DNA from: Panicum virgatum
Lineage: Eukaryota; Streptophyta; Magnoliopsida; Poales; Poaceae
Direction of reading: 5' to 3'
Assembly (NCBI RefSeq): GCF_016808335.1
Contig: NC_053138.1
Coordinates: forward strand, 56,078,951-56,142,950
Length of the DNA stretch: 64,000 nucleotides
How positions within the stretch are numbered: the first letter of the stretch is position 1; the number at the start of each line of letters is the position of its first letter. Of this stretch, positions 44,447 to 56,769 are shown one piece after another. A model generated the notes under the pieces. The model was not told the DNA's origin and searched no databases. It worked only from the letters and a program-made list of their open reading frames with translations. The position numbers and the translations under genes were made by a program.

Positions 44447-45823
44447 AAACATGAAGCGAAGATTGCATATAAACTGAACACTTGATAGATATGAATGAAG
44501 CATAATGTTCATCACACCCACAACCGTAGATGAGATAACACAACCAAGGAGCTAGGGCCTATCGTCTCTAGGTACGGTTCTAGTGAAAAAGGTGATCAAA
44601 GCATAGATTGCATCTCAACTAAAAGTACACGAAATCATCTCTCAGAAAGACAGCTCGCAAGCGTCCTACTTTCCCAAGGTCGCCGGTGCGAGGTTCGTGT
44701 CGACGCCTAAGGTTTCCCAAAGCTTTACCCTAGACTCTCATGGTACTCGCCATCGATCCTATTCCACATCATGTCGTCGCTAGAGCTTTTCCCTCCGTCA
44801 TGCTGTCACCACACCAGGGTAATCAACCACTAGCTAAAACATGCTACCTCAACGTATCCGCAAGATATAGACTAATCACCACGAATAGATCTAATCTTAC
44901 TATGAACATATGGATGCATCACATATGAGAAAGAAAGCATGCATTGAAGTAGACCAAAGTCGAGACAACTAGAATAAAGAGTAGATTGATATCACCATCG
45001 TGTGTGTACATACCCCGACGAATGTTGGGGATGACTCTCGAACCCCACCATGGCACAACCTCGCAGGGAGGCCATGGCGGCTAGGGGTGGCCTAAGCAAT
45101 CTCCTAGGTACCCTCGAAGACTCGCGGCGGCCGTCAGCCTCCTCCGGTCTTGGCCCTAGGTTTTTGTCGAGTTCTGGGTGGATTGATGCTCCGAGTTGAA
45201 TAAGGTGCAAGCTATTTATAAGCCGAGGAAGCCACCGGTCGAAGGGGAGGCCAAACCGACTCGAAAACGGGCTAGGCCGGCCGGCCCCATGGGCCTAGGC
45301 CGGCCGGCCTACCCCTTTTCGGGCTCGCCTCGGTCTCATCTTTCACGTGTAGACTCCTCGCATCTTCTAGAGTTTCTGTCCTTCACGATTGCACCCCTTT
45401 GGACGTTGTTATCTTGGAGATATCTTCGAGGAAAGGATAGGATAGGGAATCCTTCCTTAAATCTTCATTTGCTTTGCTTAATCCTGAAGTATCTTGATCT
45501 CATCTTCGTGGGCTTGGTCCTTTGGGCTCTCTTGGAGGATGGATGTGCGTGAATGGGCTTCGAATCAACATGGGCTTTGGTCCTCCTTTTGGGCTTTGGC
45601 CTTCGTCTTTCTCCGTGTTAGCGCTCGATCACGGGCCTCGTCATTTCATGCTCCAAAATAGGCCAAAAACCTGCAAAAACGAAGTTCCTCCAAAATATAT
45701 GTGCAAACGTGAAAATGACCAATAATTAGGCCGGGGTTAGGACGGTTAGTGATTTTGATATTAAATTCATGCCATCATCAAGGATAAACACGGGATAAAA
45801 TGGGTACTTAAGAAGCGCCAACA
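44447..45823 (-). repeat. Athila-like copy 3, 3' LTR, truncated
   Basis: 1377 bp matching 51769-53145. The end of the LTR (beyond 44447 in element direction) is deleted. A TATA box CTTATAAATAGC (minus strand, about 45213-45224) follows GGCCGGCC palindromes at 45276-45310. Confidence 0.9.
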
Positions 45824-45835
45824 TTCCCCCCATGC
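45824..45835 (-). other. Polypurine tract, Athila-like copy 3
   Basis: GCATGGGGGGAA on the minus strand, next to the 3' LTR. A second copy of the motif with the same GAGGACGAGCA context lies at 46641-46656. Confidence 0.8.
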
Positions 45836-48800
45836 TTAAACCTTGCTCGTCCTCGAGTAAGTCCAGGAGCTTATTGCCCCCCAATGTCCTCTCTGCACTT
45901 AGTCATACATAACAAGACATATTGCTCTCTCAAGTATTTAGCATTTAAGTTCATGTTGTGATCGGCTATTTTTTCATTATGGAAGATAGACTAGCAATTA
46001 AAGAACAAGCCACAATAATAAATAAATGCAATGCTCTCAAACTTAAGTGAACTTCGAACCTTTACCTTGTTTCAACGTGAAGAGTTTTCAAAAGAATGCA
46101 TATCAAACATAAGTGAGGTTCTCTTGCAAAAGATCATGGAAATACTCATCTCATCAAGTCTCTCAAGCCTACATTAGATTGTCTTCAACCTATTCTACTC
46201 ATATATAAAAGTGGAAGGCTTATGTGGAGCTTGGTAGGTAAAAACAATCCTAGCAAAACATTATATCTGAAATATTATCAAACTAAGAGAGAGATCTAAT
46301 GGAATTACCGAGACTAGTCAAAAAGGCCATTGGAAAATAATGTTGGAAAGGGAGAAAGGTGAAACACACACATTTAGATAGGTGGACATGTGCAAGTGGC
46401 AAATGGATGATCCCGAGACACAAAAGAAGTTCTCGTTATCGGATTGCACATGGTTGGAAGATTTGAGTATGGAATAGTTCTTCAAAGTAACTTGGAAAAT
46501 TAATGAAGCCAAAAAGAACTAAGGAGCATTTTATTATTCTCTTTTTTTCTTTTTTTTCTTTTTTCTTTTTTCTCTTTCTTTCTCTTTTTTTCTTTCTTTT
46601 TACTCCTTAGAACTTTTGATAACATAGAATACTTACCCAGCCATCCCCCCATGCTTGAACGAATGCTCGTCCTCGAGTATGAATAGTGGGAGAACCAACT
46701 AGCTAGGGTAAGTATCTCAAATTCACCTTCTTCTTCGTAGAATCTCTTGAATCTCCGGGAAGCCTTGTCTCCCAAAACTTTTCTTTATATGGTGCCCTTG
46801 ATTCTTTTGATTCCGTCAGACTGATAATCCATACTCAAATTGGGTTGTGGTCAAGGAGGTAATCACAAAAAGATATTTTTGGTTTAGGGTGGATATCCAG
46901 CGAGGTTTGCAAAATTCCCGAAGTAGAAATTCACAATGCAAGGATAAATAGGCTAGCAAAAAGAAGGTTACACAAAAAAATGAAATGACCAGCTTCTTAG
47001 TCTCGTACCAAAGAAATCAATCTTAATCCAACTCATCAAAATATAAGTTTGCAATCGAAAGGTTTCATCATGAAAGAATATGTATGTATAAACTTTGGTG
47101 GGTAGAACTTTGCAAGAGATTCACAAATGTAGATAGCATAGGAATTAAGTTTTCAAATTAAACAACACAAGGTGTAAGTTCATCGGTAGACTTAAATCAA
47201 AGAGCAACATAGAATATGTGGGTTTAGAATTTAGTCATTTAACCTCCACAAATAAAAGAACTGGTATTTAATCATTTTAATTCCATTTAATTGAGAGCAA
47301 AGGGTCAAGTCATATACAACATAGCGTAGGTAAAACAAAGCAACAACTTTCATCACTTTTCCATAAGCAAGAGCATATAAGAATACCATCGTGGTGAGCT
47401 CAAGGTGATGGTGGTTATAATTCATTGAAAACAAAAACAAATCTAGGTTGTACTCCTAGTAGCCATGTTATTATAGGGAGAGATATACAAAGGTTGCATC
47501 TTTAGTTGGAGGCATATATGTACAAGCATTTAGAAAAACAGAGAGTTGAGGAAGAATTACCGTCCTTCTCGATGCTCGTAATGAAGTGTAGCGCAGCCTC
47601 CCCAATACTTAAGCATTGTGCTAAGCATGGAAGAAGAATCATGAGCATCTTGTGGCAACCGTGATTATCTTACTCCATGAGATCTTTCTTCCTTGTCCAC
47701 GAAATCCTCCCCTATGCTTAGCATGATGCTAGGCGTGGAAGGAGAAGATGGACCATCTTGCAATTCTTGAAGTTCTTCCCTCATGTGTATGAATATCATC
47801 TTCAATGTGTCTTCATCTTTGTTGCCTCAATTTCCTTCAACTTCTTCTTGTACTAAGTCATGGTCCCAATCCTTGCTTCTCATCGTCGTCGCCTCCTTCA
47901 ATTCCTCGTTGTCCCATTGCTGCCTCTTCTTCACGAATTTTTCTTTTAATTTCCAGAACAGATCCTGTACTAAAACATTGCTCCATTGCGAAGTGTACGA
48001 ATTTTTCTTTCCAACGAGTCCTTATTCGCCCAAAATTGATTCCGAACAAAAGAGTTATGTCCATTTTATCCCAGCGCTGCAATCTGTTTCGAATTTCAGA
48101 ACGCGCAGCGTCCAAAGTTTTTGCCATATCTCCTTGTACGGGTCTTCAAATTCATTGATCTTGGATGCGTTGGAATGGGAATTTCATGGAGCTTATGAAT
48201 ATCAACTTTTTATTCCTTGTATGTCTCTGTCCATGCGCAAAATTTGATGAAAACAGCGGGCCTTGCTCTCGAACTTTGGAGATGTTGACGAATTTGATTT
48301 CTTCTTTGATCACGAATTCATGGGAACGCTTCTTCATGCCTGCAAAACATTTTAAACACACACTACCCCCGGGGTGACGGTTGGGAGTAGAAACAAATGC
48401 CAACAAACCTACCATTCATAAGATCTCAATATGTGGCAAAATTAGCTTAGCGAAACTAGTGAGTGTATGTGTGTGCTAGTGTAAATGCAAATGAGAGAAA
48501 GGTATATAAACAAAGACAATGTTTGCACCTAGTTCTAAACACCATGTTTACAACTAGGTTGCCGAACATCTCCATAGCCAAAAAGACTTATTTAACCAAG
48601 ATCAAAACACCATGTCTATCCCAAGATCAATAGGCCTTAATAGCACAAGAAAAAATAAAGCGCATTGCAAAGCTTATAAACCAACCAAATGCAACCTCAT
48701 AGCTTGGTAACTAAATGATGATGGTCTTCAATCATGTCTAAACACCATGTTTACACAAGATTGCAAAAAGGATAATGCTCACGTGAAGCATTAACATGGA

Positions 48801-51591
48801 TATGAAAGCTTTCATCAATAAAGTTGAGACCAAGCTAGCAAAATGAGTGCATGAACAATGGAATGGATGCAAAGTGCAAATGCAAAGTTAGCAAAAACAA
48901 GCGTTAGCAAGGTTGAAAGGACCTTTCGATGTTGTTCCGCAACTAGCTTATTCAAAAACAATTGCTAAGAGTGACAAAAAGCCTTCACGACACTTCATAA
49001 GAAGTGAGGCTTTTGTCAATGAAAATGTTATTTATCGAAAAGGACCAAGCAACCGAGCTAACAAGGTTTTAGAAGTAGGTTTATGGGTTTCCTTTTTTTT
49101 TGCTTAAAACAAAAATTTTGAAGAGAGAGTGTTGGGTATAGAAATTCTATCTAAGGTGTTTTTTTAAAAAAAAACTAGAGAAAAACAAAAGTTAGATTTT
49201 TTTTTGAATGAAAAACATAACCTATTGTTTTAGGATTGCTCTATGAGTGGTTTTCCTAAGGATTTTAGGATCTCAAAAGCGAGGCTAGTCAATGTTTTTA
49301 GAAAAGTTTTTTTTAAAAAAAATGCAACATGCAATGCAATGCAAGAGTGAGACGAACAACATGGTATGCAATGCAACACGGGGTGGGTGAACAAAATGAT
49401 ATGACATGATGAGGTGGTCTAAAACAAAACAAAAAGTTAGCCTAAGTCAACTAGCCACAAGTTTAAAATCAAAGGGTGGTGCAACACTTCATATTTCCCT
49501 CTAAAAGGACACAAATAAAAAAAAGACTCTAAACACTAATAGGCACACAAAAAGGTCTACAAGTTTCCCAAGATCAAATAACAAAGTTCTCCCTCAATAA
49601 CATTTAGAATGAACAACATGAAGTTGTGGTTTTTGTTAGAGCAACGGTACAATGTTACTTGATATTTCGATTAAAGAGTGCAATGTAGACGGTCATATTA
49701 ATATATATAAATAAAATGAATGGGTTGCCTCCCGCAAAGCGCTTCATTTAAAGTCATAGAGATTGACTTTCTCACATACCTTCTCATTGATGTGAAGCCA
49801 TGGTCCTTCGTTCGAGAATCCGAAGTGTCCATGCAGCTTGATGTCGCCTCTTGTAATCCCTCGTGGTTTGCTTGCAACATCTTCATTTGTCGAAAGTCGG
49901 CCGCTTGTGTCTTCATTTGCCAATTTCATTGGGGTTCTTCCTCTGCTCCAAGCCTCTGAATTTTATCACGTACGCTTGATGAAAGCATCGCCCAAGCTCC
50001 CCTTCATTGTTGTCATCGTCATCTTCTCTATCTTGTTCTCATCGCGTTGCTCCTGCCTTTTCTTTGTGGAATGTCTCCTGTATAATCAACAGAACATATA
50101 CCAAAATATAGATCTATTGAAATGTTTATGAAATTACCTTTCCAACGAGTGGTCATTCATCTTAAACCGAATCCAAACGAGAGAGTTATGCCTGTTTCAC
50201 TTTTGGCGCTGCGTGCTGTCCAGAAATTTTCAGAGTGCACAACCTTCAATGTTTTGGCCATACCCGCTTGTAGGAATCTCTGATTGACTTGGTTCTTGAT
50301 TCGTTGGAACGGGAACTTCGTGGACCTTTTGAATATCCAAAAATATGCTGCTCTTTGCTTCTGAGGTCGGGCTGGACATTGATGAGAACAATATCTTCTT
50401 GTGAATTTGCCCGAAGATGTCAATGATCTCGATCATGTGGTCTTTGGAGCGTAGTGTCGTGCGTCCTTGGCTTCAAGGTCATCACCATTGATTCACCAGC
50501 AAGTATCATGGCTCCAATGGTCTGTCTCCATGGTTCTTGCTTTGCCTAAGGTGTCGGGATCAAAGATGCTCCTGTCCTTCGTGTTGATGATCCGAACGGT
50601 TTCCTTCCTTGATAGCATCACTCGATTAGAAGTATATCGAGCATCCCACTGGAGAAGATAGGTGGTGTCATGGTTCTTCTAATCTTGTTGCCTCCAGCTT
50701 TGGTCAACTTCAAATCATCATCTTTTGTGTACACAGCCTTCCAATCATCCTTTGACATCACCAACACCTTCTTCGTCGGTTGCTACTGCCTCTGTCCTCG
50801 TTGAATTCCCCTTCATACTGTGCAGAACATGTACCAAACTTCTCCTCCATTGCAAGGTGCATCAAATTATCTTTCCAACAAGTGGTTATACACCCCAATT
50901 AGACTCCGGATAAAGAAGTTATGCTCGTTTTATTACGGCACTGCAATCTGTCCAGAAGGATTTCAGAACGCGCAGCGTTGAAAGATTTTACCATAACTCT
51001 TCACACCGATCTCCAAAGTTGATGGTTCTTGATCCGTTGGAAAGAAGACTTGATGGAGCTTCAAAATAATCTATTATTTGATCATGGTACTTCTCTGATA
51101 TTGGACGAAAAACTCATAACAACAGTAACACTTTATAGATGATGATGATGATCGCACGATTTTCTTCGCGGGCATGCTTCATACCTATTGCTTGAATAAA
51201 CAATTATTCCCAAAAACATCAGTCTTTAAAATCAATTGACACGGCGGCGTACCTTATTTATCATCTTTTGCTTTGGGGAGTGGGGACTCGATAGCGAATG
51301 CTGGGCCACTAACAAAAGTTAGCACCTACCACTAAAGAGCGAATCTTGATGTTGTTGCCGTCATGTCGATGTGGACGTTGTCGATGTTCCATGTCGAGGC
51401 TCCTCGATCATCTTGTTGCCGATTGCTGAAATTTGTCGAAGTGGATTATGGACTTCTCGAAGTCCAAGTTTGGTGTCTAACTTTTTCCACCTGCTTTCAA
51501 GGACACAAACAAGAAAACAAGGGTATATGCAATAATAAAAATTAGGGTTAGTCCAAAAAACTAGATAGATCGCCCTAGGGTTCGAGTTGCC
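45836..51591. other. Non-coding body of Athila-like copy 3
   Basis: No protein of any retroelement domain is recognisable on either strand. It holds a T/C-only tract (46530-46608) whose complement reads as Lys/Glu runs, and a second polypurine motif (46641-46656). Three diverged copies of one segment lie at about 47965-48200, 50085-50340 and 50815-51065. A conserved GGGTTGCCTCCCGCAAAGCG occurs at about 49722-49741. The short frames that open here are chance ORFs. Confidence 0.7.
47965..51065. repeat. Three diverged copies of an approximately 250-bp non-coding segment
   Basis: Segments at about 47965-48200, 50085-50340 and 50815-51065 share, in the same order, CCTTTCCAACGAGT, GAGTTATG, a CTGCAATCTGTCC-like block, TTTCAGAACGCGCAGCGT, GCCATA and TTGATCCGTTGGAA. 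They are too diverged and widely spaced to be a recent tandem array. This is ancient internal duplication. Confidence 0.65.
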
Positions 51592-51611
51592 GATCCCCGG
51601 CAACGGCGCCA
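51592..51611 (-). other. Primer binding site (tRNA-Asp), Athila-like copy 3
   Basis: The plus strand reads GATCCCCGGCAACGGCGCCA, identical over 20 bases to the 3' end of plant tRNA-Asp as I know it. The minus-strand RNA would pair perfectly with the primer tRNA. Confidence 0.88.
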
Positions 51612-51619
51612 GAAAAGCT

Positions 51620-53145
51620 TGTTGACGCTCCTTAGAGCGCCAATTTACGTACCGCAAGCGCACGGATCGTGGTAGCTTTTCCCTTAGAGTACTCCCCCAA
51701 GGTTTATCAATCCGTGGATCGGAAGCGAACCGACTAGAGTTTACCATCTAATCTATCGAACCTAACCTAAACATGAAGCGAAGATTGCATATAAACTGAA
51801 CACTTGATAGATATGAATGAAGCATAATGTTCATCACACCCACAACCGTAGATGAGATAACACAACCAAGGAGCTAGGGCCTATCGTCTCTAGGTACGGT
51901 TCTAGTGAAAAAGGTGATCAAAGCATAGATTGCATCTCAACTAAAGGTACACGAAATCATCTCTCAGAAAGACAGCTCGCAAGCGTCCTACTTTCCCAAG
52001 GTCGCCGGTGCGAGGTGCGTGTCGACGCCTAAGGTTTCCCAAAGCTTTACCCCAGACTCCCATGGTACTAGCCATCGATCCTATTCCACATCATGTCGTC
52101 GCTAGAGCTTTTCCCTCCGTCATGCTGTCACCACACCAGGGTAATCAACCACTAGCTAAAACATGCTACCTCAACGTATCCGCAAGATATAGACTAATCA
52201 CCACGAATAGATCTAATCTTACTATGAACATATGGATGCATCACATATGAGAAAGAAAGCATGCATTGAAGTAGACCAAAGTCGAGACAACTAGAATAAA
52301 GAGTAGATTGATATCACCATCGTGTGTGTACATACCCCGACGAATGTTGGGGATGACTCTCGAACCCCACCATGGCACAACCTCGCAGGGAGGCCATGGC
52401 GGCTAGGGGTGGCCTAAGCAATCTCCTAGGTACCCTCGAAGACTCGCGGCGGCCGTCAGCCTCCTCCGGTCTTGGCCCTAGGTTTTCGTCGAGTTCTGGG
52501 TGGATTGATGCTCCGAGTTGAATAAGGTGCAAGCTATTTATAAGCCGAGGAAGCCACCGGTCGAAGGGGAGGCCAAACCGACTCGAAAACGGGCTGGGCC
52601 GGCTGGCCCCATGGGCCTAGGCCGGCCGGCCTACCCCTTTTCGGGCTCGCCTCGATCTCATCTTTCACGTGTAGACTCCTCGCATCTTCTAGAGTTTCTG
52701 TCCTTCACGATTGCACCCCTTTGGACGTTGTTAGTTTGGAGATATCTTCGAGGAAAGGATAGGATAGGGAATCCTTCCTTAAATCTTCATTTGCTTTGCT
52801 TAATCCTGAAGTATCTTGATCTCATCTTCGTGGGCTTGGTCCTTTGGGCTCTCTTGGAGGATGGATGTGCGTGAATGGGCTTCGAATCAACATGGGCTTT
52901 GGTCCTCCTTTTGGGCTTTGGCCTTCGTCTTTCTCCGTGTTAGCGCTCGATCACGGGCCTCGTCATTTCATGCTCCAAAATAGGCCAAAAACCTGCAAAA
53001 ACGAAGTTCCTCCAAAATATATGTGCAAACATGAAAATGACCAATAATTAGGCCGGGGTTAGGACGGTTAGTGATTTTGATATTAAATTCATGCCATCAT
53101 CAAGGATAAACACGGGATAAAATGGGTACTTAAGGAGCGCCAACA
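51620..53145 (-). repeat. Athila-like copy 3, 5' LTR, complete
   Basis: 1526 bp, TGTTGGCGCTCC...GGAGCGTCAACA in element orientation. One of its two GGCCGGCC palindromes is mutated (GGGCCGGCTGGCCC near 52596). The frames inside recur in the other LTR and are not genes. Confidence 0.92.
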
Positions 53146-54074
53146 GGCACTTGACGAAGTACGGGTGTAAATTGTCGCTGATGCAGTCATAATCTTCCGT
53201 GAGTTGACGAATTACCACCTTTGAATCGCCGAAGATTTGAATTACTTCGGCCCCAGCATCTAAAAGTAACTCCAGACCCCTATAGATAGCTTCATATTCT
53301 GTATGGTTGTTGGTGAGCTTGGACGCCAGACGGAACGCAAAATCATAGATGACCCTTCGTGGAGATACGATGTGAATTCCAATGCCACAAGTGGGGTCGC
53401 AAGTCGATCCGTCGAAGAACATAACCCAAGGCTTGACATCGGCAAAACAAGCCGATGGTGATGCCCTTTCTGTGATGAGATCTGCCAATGCTTGTACCTT
53501 GACGGCTTTGGCTGGCTGAAACCGTACGTCGAACTCTGAGAGGGCGTACATCCACTTCCCGAGCCGCCCCTTGAGGATGGGCGCCGACAGCATGTGCTTG
53601 ATGATGTCAGCCTTCCAGACAACGCGGGTCTCTGCGTTGAGCAGGTAATGCCGCAGCTTGGTGCAAGTGAAGTACAGACATAAGCAAAGCCGTTCTACCT
53701 CACTGTACCTTGTCTCTGCGTCGAGTAGACATCGGCTGAGATAGAACATGACCCTCTCTTTTCCCTAGAATTCCTACTGTGACTCCGAATGCACACTTCT
53801 TAGGATTCATCTTTAGTCTGTGGAGCCATGTGCGTTCCAATGTTCATCGCAAATCGGCTAAATGTACCTCCGGTTGAGCCAATTTGACGACCATGTCGTC
53901 GATGTATACCTCCACCAGTTGCCCGATGAGGTCATGGAAGATGTAGTTTATCGCCCGCTGGTAGGTTGCTCCGGCGTTCTTGAGGCCGAAGGTCATGACG
54001 ACCCATTTGAACAGGCCGATATTACCCGGACATCTAAAAGCAGTCTTGAATATATCTTCTTCCGCCATCAGAAT
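53146..54074 (-). pseudogene. pol: Tat reverse transcriptase fragment and two RNase H domains
   Basis: RT begins abruptly at AEEDIFKTAFRCPGNIG, includes GLKNAGATYQRAINYIF and the catalytic VEVYIDDMVVK, and stops after KMNPKKCAFGVTVG near 53765. It then jumps to YLSRCLLDAETRYSEVERLC of the first RNase H, so roughly 140 residues of RT thumb and connection are deleted. The second, archaeal-type RNase H follows: VMFFDGSTCDPTCG, NNHTEYEAIYRGLELL, IFGDSKVVI, the D-E-D acidic set of Tat elements. It ends at the copy 3 junction after LHPYFVKC. A dual RNase H is diagnostic of Tat. Confidence 0.88.
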
Positions 54075-54911
54075 CAAGTAATTGATCCCACCAACATCAT
54101 GGTTGAAAGGTGGCTTTGTGAAGCATCATCCGGCATGGGAGAAGTTGGTTCGGGATGTTATCTTACAATGATAGCCCGAGCAATGAATCCGAGGTTACGA
54201 GTGATCCAAAAATTTTATGTCCCGGGAAGAGATATTGGGATTGATCATTTGAGGCAGGGCCATTATATCGGAGGAGATGAAAAGAAGGGATTTACTATTT
54301 CTGAGATGGATATTTCCCTCCCCGATCAAAGGCTGAAATTATTTACAAGAGGGAGGACTGATTGGCGAGTTGAAAATATTGAAAAAAAGGTGAAGAAATC
54401 AAAAAGAGGAAGGTTAATTGAAGGGACATCGGCATCGGCACAACAAGAAGACTTAGAAGTAAACCTTCCACCGCCAAGTTCTGCTTATTGGAGAAATGAA
54501 TTTCAAGGTGCATCAAGTGGACAGGGATACCCGCAAGGATGGATGAGTCAATGGGAAGGAAGCCAAGAACAAGCATGGGGGCACGCTGCGGCGGCACCCC
54601 CACCATTTCGCAACTACGGCTACTCACCCTCGTCATATCAAGGAGAGATGCCCGACCCGTCATTTGGAGCACAATATTTTGACCTCCCTCAACCAGAACA
54701 AGGAATGAGAATTATGGGTACTTATGCGAGAAGAAATATGGAAGATATAGATGCCATCCGGAGGCATACAACCCAACTAGAAGATGGAACTGCAGGAATT
54801 GCATATCAAATGGGACTTCTAGGCCTGGCGCCACCGGAACAATTTAATGGAGGAGCATTTCAGCAGTATTATGATCAAGGATACAACGCAAGAGCCAATC
54901 AAGGAGATTGA
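54075..54911 (+). pseudogene. ATHILA ORF-1-type protein, C-terminal half (copy 4)
   Basis: 278 codons in frame with the C-terminus of 15674-17332, with no internal stop. About 16 amino-acid replacements relative to copy 1 against only a handful of silent changes, the pattern of unconstrained drift. The open frame extends artificially into antisense Tat RT upstream (to 53862), which is coincidental. Confidence 0.85.
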
Positions 54912-56757
54912 TCGACGGCATGACCATGAATAAAATGCTCGCACGTGTGGTTTGGATTTTCTATTTCTTTTCATTTAATTTCAGCATGTGTGCAAGCTTG
55001 TGTGTGCGTAGCAATTTTCTGTTTTATTTATTTCAGCATATGTGCAATTTGTTTTCTTTTGTCTTCATCACCATGATAAATAAATGCATCACCTACGCTT
55101 TAATGTTATGGTTAGTAATGATGATAGAAAGTTTGTGCCATGTTAAAATATGATGATCGTTGCCGCTTTGTCTACTTTCTTGTGCTTGGTTTATGCATGA
55201 TTAAACTAATGCTCTCTCTAACATGATCTGAAAATTAATTAAATGCTGGCTAATTCAATTGTGGAGGTTATGATAAATTAAGACCCATATCTTTTACTCT
55301 TGCTCTCTTACTTAAGCTTGTCAAGGAAATTTTAATTTGGATTTAATTCTGAGCTAACCTTGTCAATAATACCTTTTGCAATTGCTCTACCCTTCTACAA
55401 GCCTAAATGATATATCATAACAAACCATAGAGCAAGAATTATTTTCAGGTGAATTAATTCAGGATTTATCTTCTTTGGTACGAGACTAAGAAGCTGACCA
55501 TTCCTTATTTTTGCATACCTATCTTTTGCTAGCCATTCTATCCATGCATTGTGAGTTTCTATACCGGGAACATCGCAAACCTCGCTGGATATCCACCCCT
55601 AACCAAAAACATCTTTTTGTGAAACACCTCCTTGACCACAACCTATATATTGAGTATATATTTATTTCGACGGCAAAACAGTGGAATCAAGAGCAAAATT
55701 CAGTAAAACATAAGCTTGGGAAGCATCAAAGAGTTCGCAGAAGAAAAATCCGAAGAAGTGGAGGCCTACAGGCAGTAGGCCGGCCGGTTCAACACCCCTA
55801 GGCCGGCCGGCCTGCCCCTTTTCCTCCTCTGTTGGCTTCAATCTTTCACGAGGAGATGCTCCCTTGAATTCCAAAGTTATGTCCAGAGAATTGATAAAGG
55901 TTTTGTGCACTCACTCCATCAAGTTATCATCACTTCATTGCTTGAGGACAAGCAAAAGTTCAAGCATGGGGGAGGTGGAGTAAGTGCATTGTGTTGCCAG
56001 TGGTTCTGAGGAGCAAAAAGAAATAAATAAAAAAAAGAGGAAGAAAGGAAAAAAATGAAATAAATAATGATGAAAAGCTCCTCGGTTCCGTTTGCTTCAT
56101 TAAACTCCAGGTACTTTGAAGATTATTCTGTACTCAATTATTCCAACCATGTGCAATCCGATAACAAGGACTTCAGTCATGCCTTGGGATCAATCGTTGC
56201 CATTTGCACATGTCCACCATCTAAAGTGTGTGTTCCATTCTCTCCCTCTCCACAAAGAAATTATTTTCCAATGGTCTTTTTGACGAGTCTCGGTAAATCC
56301 ATAAGAAGTATTTCTTGTTTTGATATTATCTTGATTATAATATCTTTTGTTAGGACTAACCTTTCCAGAGCTCCAGATAAAGCCTCACACATACATATGA
56401 GAGAAAGAAAGGAGAGAATTCTAGCAAGTTTGAGAGACAAGATGAGCTGAGAGTTTCCATGAGCAAATTGCAATGAGGTTTGAATTATTGATCTTGGTTT
56501 AGCATTACTTATGGAACTTACTTTCTTAATTCTGAGACTTGTTTAATTTTGAGAGCATGTGCTTAATAATTGTGGGGAAGCATTTAACTTGTATCTACCT
56601 TCAACATTGAAAAAGCTGGTTACAACTTGAACTATTAACTGCAAAATATTTTTTGGGAGCATTGTGTTTTCTCGTGTATGATCAAGTGCAGGGATTGGAC
56701 ACTGAAAGGTAGCGCTGATTTTTATCAAAGACTTACTCAAGGACGAGCAAGGTTTAA
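54912..56757. other. Non-coding 3' region of Athila-like copy 4
   Basis: The counterpart of 17333-19199, with paired GGCCGGCC palindromes (about 55785-55815), the internal polypurine motif (55962-55980) and a shorter A/G run (about 56014-56055). No gene. Confidence 0.75.
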
Positions 56758-56769
56758 GCATGGGGGGAA
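56758..56769 (+). other. Polypurine tract, Athila-like copy 4
   Basis: GCATGGGGGGAA directly before the LTR start TGTTGGCACTCC. Confidence 0.85.

Larger units (their letters stand above)
44447..53145 (-). mobile_element. Athila-like element copy 3, coding-free (LARD-like), inside Tat pol
   Basis: 5' LTR 51620-53145, primer site 51592-51611, non-coding body, polypurine tract 45824-45835, 3' LTR 44447-45823. The outermost 149 bp or so of the 3' LTR are missing, and so is the Tat sequence that should join RNase H to integrase, so one deletion took both. LTR divergence is about 1% by eye. The body of about 5.8 kb carries no gag, pol or ORF2, only degenerate non-coding segments, so it would depend wholly on proteins supplied in trans. 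Confidence 0.88.

Noticed and set aside
45196..45725. Two plus-strand frames of 118 and 67 codons recurring at 52518-53047
   Set aside because: They are LTR sequence read antisense; recurrence reflects the LTR pair, not a gene family.
46500..46775. Lys/Glu-run protein on the minus strand
   Set aside because: Translation of a pure T/C tract, i.e. low-complexity purine DNA near the polypurine region.
53862..54074. Upstream extension of the copy 4 ORF2 frame
   Set aside because: It reads antisense Tat RT across a junction, so the fusion frame is accidental.
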